This document shows positions 58,497 to 64,000 of a DNA stretch of 64,000 nt, one piece after another (the stretch's first letter is position 1; the number at the start of each line of letters is the position of its first letter). The DNA is from Spinactinospora alkalitolerans. Its GTDB lineage: Bacteria > Actinomycetota > Actinomycetes > Streptosporangiales > Streptosporangiaceae. The notes under the pieces were generated by a model, which saw only the letters and a list, made by a program, of their open reading frames with translations, did no database searches and had not been told where the DNA came from. The stretch covers positions 4,774,001 to 4,838,000 of the forward strand of contig NZ_JACCCC010000001.1 in NCBI RefSeq assembly GCF_013408795.1, read 5' to 3'. Made by a program: the position numbers and the translations under genes.

Positions 58497-59984
58497 TCAA
58501 CCCCACTGCAGCCAGGTCGTCTTCAAGGCGGTGTAGTTGTCAAGGGCGTGCAGGGAGAGGTCGCGGCCGAACCCGGACTGCTTGAAGCCGCCGAACGGGG
58601 TGGTGACCGAGAGGGCGTCCACCGTGTTGACGGATACGGTTCCGGCGACGAGCCGCGCGGCCGTCCGCTGGGCGCGGCGGAAGTCGTCGGTCCACAGCGA
58701 GGCGGCCAGGCCGTAGCGGGTGGCGTTGGCCAGACGCACGGCCTCGTCCTCGGTGTCGAAGGGGTGGACGACGGCCACCGGCCCGAAGACCTCTTCGGTG
58801 TGCAGCGGGTGGGCGGCGTCCAGGCCGGTGACGACCGCCGGTTCGAGGTAGGCGTCCGACCCGGTGATCTCCACCCGGCGCCCGCCGTCCAGCAGTTCGC
58901 CGTCGGCCTCGCCCCGTCGGATCCACTCCTGCACGGAGTCGGTGTGCGCGGTGCTGATCAGGGCTCCGTTGCCCGCCGCGCCGCTGAGCGGGTCCACCGG
59001 CCGGTACGCTGCCGCGGCCTTGACCAGCGCCGCGGTGAACTCCTCCAGTACAGGCCGCTGCACCAGGATCCGTGAGTTGGCCGAGCACACCTGCCCCTGG
59101 TTGTAGAACGCGCCGGCTGCGGCCATCTCCGCGGCCGCCGCGAGGTCGGCGTCGGCGAAGACCAGGTTGGCGCTCTTCCCGCCGGCCTCCAGCGCGAGCC
59201 GTTTGAGGTTGGAGCGTCCCGCGGTGACGAGCAGTTCGCGGGCGACTTCGGTGGAGCCGGTGAAGGCGAGCACGTCCACGTCCATGTGGGCGGAGAGCGC
59301 GGCCCCGGTCTCGGCACCGCCCGTGACCACGTTGAGCGCCCCGTCCGGGAGGCCGGCCTCGGCGGCCAGGTCGGCCAGGCGCAGGGCGGTGAGCGAGGAC
59401 TGCTCGGCGGGCTTGAGCACGACCGTGTTGCCGGCCGCCAGCGCCGGCGCCACCTTCCAGGAGGCGATCTCCAGCGGGTAGTTCCACGGAACGATGGCTG
59501 CGACCACGCCCAGCGGCTCGCGGGTGACCATGGCCGTCGCCCCTGGCGGGGTGCTGGGCAGTTCGCCGGCACGCTTGTCAGCGGCCTCGGCGTAGAAGCG
59601 GAAGGTCGCGACGGTACCGGGAAGGTCCACGGTCGTGGTCTGGCCGATCGGCTTGCCGATGTCGAGCGTCTCCAGCAGTGCCAGCTCCTCGGAGTGCTGT
59701 TCCAGGGAGTCGGCGAGTCGAAGCAGCACCTCCTTGCGCTCCTGGCCGGGCAGGGCCGCCCAGGCCGGTTGGGCACGGCGGGCGGCAGCGACGGCGCGGT
59801 CGACGTCGACGGCGGCGCAGATGCTCAGCTCGGCGATCCGACCGCCGTTCGCGGGGCTGACGACCGGTTCCCGCCGCCCACTCTCGGTGTCGCGACGCCT
59901 TCCGCCGATGTGCGCCCTCCCGTCCATGGCAAGGGCGGCCGCCCGGCGATGCCAGTCGGCCCGGGGCTGGTCGGTTCCGCTCAT
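58497..59984 (-). CDS. Aldehyde dehydrogenase, PuuC-like
   Basis: 495 aa from ATG 59984 with AAGGGA upstream. 'PWNYPLEIASWKVAPALAAGNTVVLKPAEQSSLTAL' in pieces, catalytic Glu in 'LALEAGGKSANLVFADAD' and catalytic Cys in 'FYNQGQVCSANSRILV', with 'EEVFGPVAVVHPF'. Pattern fits gamma-glutamyl-gamma-aminobutyraldehyde or betaine-aldehyde-type dehydrogenases. Oxidises the aldehyde made by the aminotransferase. First gene of the leftward operon, divergent from the TetR gene. Confidence 0.92.
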   Translation of the reverse strand: MSGTDQPRADWHRRAAALAMDGRAHIGGRRRDTESGRREPVVSPANGGRIAELSICAAVDVDRAVAAARRAQPAWAALPGQERKEVLLRLADSLEQHSEELALLETLDIGKPIGQTTTVDLPGTVATFRFYAEAADKRAGELPSTPPGATAMVTREPLGVVAAIVPWNYPLEIASWKVAPALAAGNTVVLKPAEQSSLTALRLADLAAEAGLPDGALNVVTGGAETGAALSAHMDVDVLAFTGSTEVARELLVTAGRSNLKRLALEAGGKSANLVFADADLAAAAEMAAAGAFYNQGQVCSANSRILVQRPVLEEFTAALVKAAAAYRPVDPLSGAAGNGALISTAHTDSVQEWIRRGEADGELLDGGRRVEITGSDAYLEPAVVTGLDAAHPLHTEEVFGPVAVVHPFDTEDEAVRLANATRYGLAASLWTDDFRRAQRTAARLVAGTVSVNTVDALSVTTPFGGFKQSGFGRDLSLHALDNYTALKTTWLQWG

Positions 59985-60188
59985 GGGTGGTCCCTTCACT
60001 GCACTGATGACGGTGTGTAGTGACCTGAGTCACAGCATCATTTTTATTGAACAGTTGTACCATCAAAGACCGCCGGTTGGACCTTCGAAAATGCGAATGG
60101 GGGGTTCGGTGTAGTCGAATGGGATACGGTGACTGCGGCCAGCGGGCCCGTGCGCGAGCCCCGAGGGGCGCCCAGGGAGGAGCGATCG
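59985..60188. promoter_or_regulatory. Divergent promoter region with inverted repeats
   Basis: Between the dehydrogenase and TetR genes. GTGAC-CTGA-GTCAC is a perfect inverted repeat at 60020-60033; an AT-rich stretch 60038-60070 contains an imperfect TTGA...TCAA repeat (60047-60066). Either could be the TetR operator. Located by eye. Confidence 0.35.
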
Positions 60189-60773
60189 ATGCCCAAGCTG
60201 GTTGACCACCAGGCACGGCGGAGGGAGATCATCGAGGCCACTTGGGAGCTGATCGCCGAGCAGGGGATCGACAACGTCAGCGTCCGCGACATCGCGAAGG
60301 CCGCCTCGTATGCGGCCCCAGGAGCGCTCAACCACTACTTCGGATCCAAGGACCAGCTGCTCGCCGCCGCGTACCAACTGGTCTGTGACCGCACCGATGA
60401 GCGCATCGCGGAAGTCACCGCCGGCCGGACCGGACTGGAGGCGCTGGAGCTCATGTGCGGCGAGATCGTCCCCGCCGATCCGCTGACCCGGATCGAGGCG
60501 CGGGTCGCGCTCTCCTTCTGGCAGCGGGCTCAGCACGAGGAGGCGCTGCGTTCCATCGGCCGGACGGCGCTGGCCTCATGGAAGCAGCAGATCGTCGATT
60601 ACCTCGAGGCGGCGACCGCCGACGGCGAGATCCGTCCGGCGGCCCCGTCCCTCATCGCCGACCAGCTCATCGCGCTGATGATGGGACTTCACGTCACGTC
60701 CATGCTGGACGAGGAGTTCCGTCAGGGCACCCTGCAGCTGGTCGCCGCGCACATCGAGACCTTGCGTCGATAG
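60189..60773 (+). CDS. TetR-family regulator
   Basis: 194 aa from ATG 60189 with GGGAGGAG upstream. N-terminal HTH 'RRREIIEATWELIAEQGIDNVSVRDIAKAA' then 'GALNHYFGSKDQLLAAAYQL' (in pieces) is canonical TetR, with the BetI-like C-terminal outline. Divergent from the amine-catabolic operon, which it probably represses until an amine or aldehyde binds. Confidence 0.93.
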   Translation: MPKLVDHQARRREIIEATWELIAEQGIDNVSVRDIAKAASYAAPGALNHYFGSKDQLLAAAYQLVCDRTDERIAEVTAGRTGLEALELMCGEIVPADPLTRIEARVALSFWQRAQHEEALRSIGRTALASWKQQIVDYLEAATADGEIRPAAPSLIADQLIALMMGLHVTSMLDEEFRQGTLQLVAAHIETLRR

Positions 60774-60830
60774 CCGCTCCACCGAGCAGGCCGACGGGGG
60801 CCCACGAAGGCCGAGGCCTACGATGGCCGC

Positions 60831-61268
60831 ATGGCTGCCCTGTCTCCACGGTTGAGGGCGATCGTCGACGCCCTGCCCCTGCGCCTGGGTCTGCGCGTGA
60901 TCGAGATCGGCTGCGGCCCGGGCGCGGCCGCGCGCGAGGTGACCGAACGGGTCGGCCCCAACGGCCACGTGCTCGCGGTCGACCGCTCCGCCAAGGCCAT
61001 CAGCCGGCTCACCAGGGCGGCCGCGGACCTGATCGACGCCGGTCGGCTCACCGCCCGCCAGTGCCCGGCCGAACGGCTCACGCTCGCCGCGGGCGAGGAG
61101 CTCTACGACATCGCCTTCGCCGTCCGGGTGGGGGCGTTCGACGGCCGCCACCCCCGGGCCGGCGCACTCGCCCTCGAGCGGCTCAGCCACGCCCTCGCCC
61201 CCGGAGGCCGCCTGTTCGTCGACGGAGGCGACCCCCTGCGCGAGGTGGACGTCCCGGCCCGGCCCTGA
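60831..61268 (+). CDS. Small SAM-dependent methyltransferase-like protein
   Basis: 145 aa from ATG 60831. Motif I 'RVIEIGCGPGAAAREVTERVG' in pieces, 'GHVLAVDRSAKAISRLTRAA' and a late 'LERLSHALAPGGRLFVDGG' are the class I methyltransferase core, but the region after motif I is short and the C-terminal strands are missing. It may be a minimal enzyme or a truncated one. Confidence 0.7.
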   Translation: MAALSPRLRAIVDALPLRLGLRVIEIGCGPGAAAREVTERVGPNGHVLAVDRSAKAISRLTRAAADLIDAGRLTARQCPAERLTLAAGEELYDIAFAVRVGAFDGRHPRAGALALERLSHALAPGGRLFVDGGDPLREVDVPARP

Positions 61269-61289
61269 CTCCTCGGCCCCGAGTACTCG

Positions 61290-61760
61290 GAAGCAATCGG
61301 GTAGGCGGGGCGGGTCGCCCGACCCGCCTCCCACACCACCGGACATGCGGGCCCGCATCCGGCGGTTCGTCCAGCCGTCTCAGGCGGCGACCAGCCCGGC
61401 CATCACGGCCCAGGCCGATGGAACCGGCTCTTCGAGACTGCGCCGTGGCCGCCTACGCACCAGCGAAGGACTCTGAGGGAATGCACCCTCGCCGCCCCAC
61501 GGTGGACCGGCTCTCAGACCGGATTACAGCGGTCCTTACAACCCGACCGAGCAAGTCCCGTCCTTCTGCTCCACTCGACGTTCAGCCCTTCCCGACCTCC
61601 CGGCCAGCACTATGGCCTCTGCTGACTTCTGCCCGGTCAGCCGACCCCTCGCGAGACCGACCGTCGGTGCGGCGACATACTCAGCACAACCGGCACCCAG
61701 GCAGACCTCCCCGGATGAGAACAGCCACTTTCCCTAGAGGACTTCCACCTCCAAGCAACT
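61290..61760 (-). mobile_element. Probable group II intron remnant (reverse transcriptase deleted)
   Basis: On the minus strand the 3' part reads GAACCGCCGGATGCGGGCCC... with a strong hairpin (61335-61370), then GTGGTGTGGGAGG, a GGCGGGTC/GACCCGCC hairpin and ends CCTACCCGATT near 61297, as I recall for the 3' ends of bacterial group II introns. Upstream (61575-61640) a frame reads 'GQKSAEAIVLAGRSGRAE', resembling the start of intron-encoded maturases. The rest of the reverse transcriptase is missing, so this is an internally deleted remnant. Based on recollection. Confidence 0.5.
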
Positions 61761-61957
61761 GCCCATGCCGGGCGTACCAACTGCCAAGCCCTGGGTTTGG
61801 TGCAGAGCCTGGTGTGTCCCGGGTTTTCAGGGGCAGCTCCGATGCCGTGCTCGGCGCGTGCAGGGCCCCGTACTCGGCGGGTGGGACGTGGCCGAGCTCG
61901 CCGTGCAGATCGGCTGGACGCCGAACTCCTGTTTGTGCCGGTCGACGAAGTCGGCCT

Positions 61958-62264
61958 TCACCGATGTGGGCGGGCCAGCTCCGCGGCGAAGAAGGCCGAG
62001 GCCGGTTTCAGGATCGCGTCGGCCCGCTTGAGCTCGCGGTTCTCCCGCTCCGGTTCGGCGATGCGCGCCGCCTCGTCGCTCGTGGTCCCCGGGCGCAGGC
62101 TCTCATCGGTCTCGGCGCGTTTGACCCAGGTCCGCAGCGCCTCGGGGTGGATACCGAGCTGCTCGGCCACGCGCCGGTAGGCGCCGGCCCGCGTGGCAGG
62201 GTCCTTGCGGGCATCGACGGCCATTCGTGCCGCGCGCTCGCGCAGCTTCTCGGGGTGCTTCCAA
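61958..62264 (-). mobile_element. IS3-family orfA remnant interrupted by a small element
   Basis: Leftward frame gives 'HPEKLRERAARMAVDARKD', 'GAYRRVAEQLGIHPEALRTWVKRAETDES', 'ARIAEPERENRELKRADAIL' (in pieces) and 'ASAFFAAELARPHR', a nearly intact IS3 orfA. Its first codons ('MAAPRKYPD') lie on the other side of the inserted element at 62527-62552. No orfB follows; the next 200 bp leftward are unrelated. Confidence 0.75.
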
Positions 62265-62526
62265 TGCCACGTGGTTAGCGCGGTGCAGCCGGCAAGTCCG
62301 CTGCCGGCTGAGGTTCCTGTTGGTCAGGAGCGGCCCGGTCCGGTGCGAGGATGCAGGTGGCCGGGGCAGGCGAGCGTGGTGATGGCGCACTGTTCGGACA
62401 ACGAGACCTCTCGGGCAGGAAGACCTTGGTCGGCTTCCCCGCTCCACCAGGGCCCCGATCTCCTCAACGACGGTTGCCCTGAATCCTCCCCCTTGACAGC
62501 CGCACCGCCACGCTAACCACGTGGCA
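62265..62526. mobile_element. 262-bp inverted-repeat (MITE-like) element in IS3 orfA
   Basis: Ends are inverted copies of TGCCACGTGGTTAGCG followed by weaker similarity for ~15 bp more. It splits orfA after codon ~9, and the flanks carry a near-direct repeat GGAAG(T/C)ACCCCGA that could be a target duplication. It has no ORF of its own. Half of it recurs at 43544-43703. Confidence 0.6.
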
Positions 62527-62552
62527 TCGGGGTACTTCCTCGGTGCTGCCAT

Positions 62553-62914
62553 GACTCTCATCCTTCCCGGGAATGGAAGCCTCCGTCACTCTCGGTCCGA
62601 GGCAGACCGGATCGACAACCGGAGTACCAGGGCTCCTCTCCGGTCTCTCGGCCGTGTCGCCTCCCGTGGTGGGCACTCTCGGTAATCCCGCCGCCGTCGC
62701 CGATCGTCCTGATCATGGAACCGGCGTCGCGGCCCGTTCGCGGACCCTCCGCCGCGCAACGCCCCGCACCCGCCAGGGCAACAAGCATCCGCTTGGTACG
62801 GGTATGGCAGAGTGGGCCCCGAACCGACCGGAGACCCGACATCATGGGCATCGCGGCGTCATCCCCGGCGTCAATGGCCATCGCGCACGCGAGAAGAAGG
62901 GACCCCTCCTCCTG
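62553..62914. other. 360-bp gap, nothing recognised
   Basis: Between the IS3 remnant and the OYE gene. No ORF with natural codon use, no strong hairpin and no GGGCCC palindrome. It presumably holds the promoter of the OYE gene. Confidence 0.4.
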
Positions 62915-64000
62915 ATGCAGCTCCTGTCTCCGCTGCGGTTCGCCTGCGGGGCCACGGCGCCCAACCGGTTGGTGTTCGGGCCGCACGAGACCAATCTCGG
63001 GCGCCGGCGCGGCCTGTCCGAACGGCACACCGCCTACTACCGGCGCCGCGCCGCCGGCGGGGCCGGCGTCATCGTCACCGAGACCGCCTCGGTACACGCC
63101 GAGGACCACCCCTATGAGCGCGCCCCGCTGGCCGCCGACTGCGCCGGGGGCTGGGCCGAGGTCGCCGACACCTGCCACGCCGAGGGGGCGCTCGTCCTCG
63201 CCGGGCTGGGCCACACCGGCCAGCAGGGCAGCAGCGCCTACAGCCAGGCGCCGCTGTGGGCGCCCTCCCGGGTGCCCGATGCGGTGAGCCGCGAGGTGCC
63301 CATGGAGATGGACGCCGACGAGATCGCCGAGATCGTGACGGCGTTCGCGACGGCGGCGCGGATCGCGGTGCGCGCGGGCGTGGACGGCGTGGAGGTCAAC
63401 GCCGGGCAGTCGAGCCTGCTCCGGCAGTTCCTCTCGGGGCTGACCAACCGGCGCGGCGACGGCTACGGCGGCGAGGGGCGGTCCCGCTTCGCACGCGAGG
63501 TGCTCGGCGCCGTCCGCGCGGCGGTGGGCGAGGGCGCGGTGCTCGGGCTGCGGCTGTCCTGCGATGAACTCGCTCCTTGGGCGGGCATCACCCCGGAGGC
63601 GGCGGTTCCCCTGGCGGCCGAGCTCGCCGATGCGGGGGCGCTGGACTACGTGGCCGTGGTGCGCGGATCGATCCACTCCGCGGGCGCCACCCGCCCCGAC
63701 GGCCACACGCCGCCGGGTTTCAACAACGGCCTCACCCGGCTCGTGCGCGGCGGGCTGGCGGAACCGGTGGCGGTGTGCGCGCAGGGCTCGATCGTCGACC
63801 CGGCCATGGCCGAGGAGCTGGTGGCCGAGGGGACGGCCCAGCTTGTGGAGATGACCAGGGCCCAGATCGCCGACGCCGAGCTCGGCGCCAAGCTCGCGGC
63901 GGGCGTCGCCGAGCGGGTGCGGCCGTGCGTGCTGTGCAACCAGACCTGCCAGGTCCGCGATCCGCGCAACCCGATCGTCTCCTGCATCGGCGACCCCCGC
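62915..64000 (+). CDS. OYE/FadH-family oxidoreductase, mycofactocin-system type (3' truncated by window)
   Basis: 362 codons visible from ATG 62915, open at the right edge. 'PNRLVFGPHETNLG', 'YYRRRAAGGAGVIVTETASVH', 'YSQAPLWAPSRVPD' and 'CVLCNQTCQVRDPRNPIVSC' (cluster cysteines, in pieces) match what I recall of the mycofactocin-system FadH/OYE oxidoreductase 1. It is an FMN- and probably 4Fe-4S-dependent reductase. Its presence predicts mycofactocin biosynthesis genes to the right of the window. Confidence 0.82.
   Translation, partial: MQLLSPLRFACGATAPNRLVFGPHETNLGRRRGLSERHTAYYRRRAAGGAGVIVTETASVHAEDHPYERAPLAADCAGGWAEVADTCHAEGALVLAGLGHTGQQGSSAYSQAPLWAPSRVPDAVSREVPMEMDADEIAEIVTAFATAARIAVRAGVDGVEVNAGQSSLLRQFLSGLTNRRGDGYGGEGRSRFAREVLGAVRAAVGEGAVLGLRLSCDELAPWAGITPEAAVPLAAELADAGALDYVAVVRGSIHSAGATRPDGHTPPGFNNGLTRLVRGGLAEPVAVCAQGSIVDPAMAEELVAEGTAQLVEMTRAQIADAELGAKLAAGVAERVRPCVLCNQTCQVRDPRNPIVSCIGDPR

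Noticed and set aside
43235-62526. The 43-62 kb region as a composite transposon bounded by identical IS copies
   Set aside because: The two IS3 orfA remnants are clearly diverged from each other and lack orfB; only the small element is nearly identical, so a recent composite transposition is not supported.
1-64000. CRISPR arrays, tRNA or rRNA genes
   Set aside because: No regularly spaced repeats and no tRNA- or rRNA-like segment was noticed on either strand; this was by eye, without a covariance search.

Overview
The window is high-GC, gene-dense DNA with GTG/TTG starts, ATGA/GTGA overlapping stop-starts, an XRE-DUF5753/DUF397 pair, an ECF41-type sigma factor and, at the right edge, a mycofactocin-type OYE oxidoreductase. 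These point to an actinobacterium, probably of the Nocardiopsaceae/Streptosporangiales type. That placement is inference from gene content; no rRNA or other marker gene is present.

1-12.2 kb is a Tad (tight adherence, Flp type IVb pilus) locus. Genes run cpaB, a TadZ/CpaE ATPase fused to a TadE pseudopilin, a second tadE, tadA/cpaF, tadB, tadC, then a NarL-type histidine kinase and response regulator. The Flp pilin follows from its own promoter, then a TadG-like protein with a C-terminal peptidase-like domain, an OmpA-like lipoprotein, a secreted paralogue of its middle domain, and a pseudopilin fused to a lytic-transglycosylase-like domain. No prepilin peptidase (TadV) is visible.

12.3-14.7 kb is a small actinobacterial regulatory cluster: DUF397, XRE-DUF5753, a divergent RsbW-like ATPase and a lipoprotein.

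14.7-32.6 kb is the unusual part. Three modules (A 17.2-14.7 kb, B 26.8-24.8 kb, C 28.3-30.8 kb) each encode a ~480-510 aa protein with a Flp-type prepilin signal (G cleavage site, Glu+5, hydrophobic helix) followed by a large unknown ectodomain, then a lipoprotein (A and C only) and a small membrane protein. Between A and B lie two polymorphic-toxin cassettes. Their N-termini are also Flp-type prepilin signals; then come an acidic linker, a HINT autoprotease ending VHN and different C-terminal toxins, each followed by an overlapping putative immunity gene. The flp gene and modules A, B and C share a GGGCCC-centred palindrome. In flp, B and C its centre is 30.5-31.5 nt upstream of a TAnnnT -10 element. 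I read this as a Tad-pilus-linked regulon that puts pilin-anchored proteins and toxins on the surface or the pilus. A MinD/ParA-like ATPase (31.2 kb) with two related palindromes upstream may belong to it. A ~105-120-bp non-coding repeat occurs at 12.4, 28.1 and 32.5 kb.

32.6-38.6 kb is a leftward oligopeptide/dipeptide ABC transporter operon with both ATPases fused. 39.5-42.3 kb has an NAD(P)-binding epimerase-like protein divergent from an ECF41-type sigma factor, and a membrane protein. 42.3-44.4 kb holds decayed gene fragments and an IS3 remnant.

44.5-60.8 kb is catabolic. A LysR regulator is divergent from an MHS transporter, flavin monooxygenase, RidA, DUF1028, M20 amidohydrolase and aspartase-like lyase. 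Facing it are an amidohydrolase and NCS1 permease, then an APC permease, class III aminotransferase and PuuC-like aldehyde dehydrogenase with a divergent TetR regulator, suggesting amine/polyamine or amide nitrogen use. 60.8-62.6 kb holds a small methyltransferase, a probable group II intron remnant and a second IS3 remnant with an inverted-repeat element. The window ends inside an OYE-family gene of mycofactocin type.
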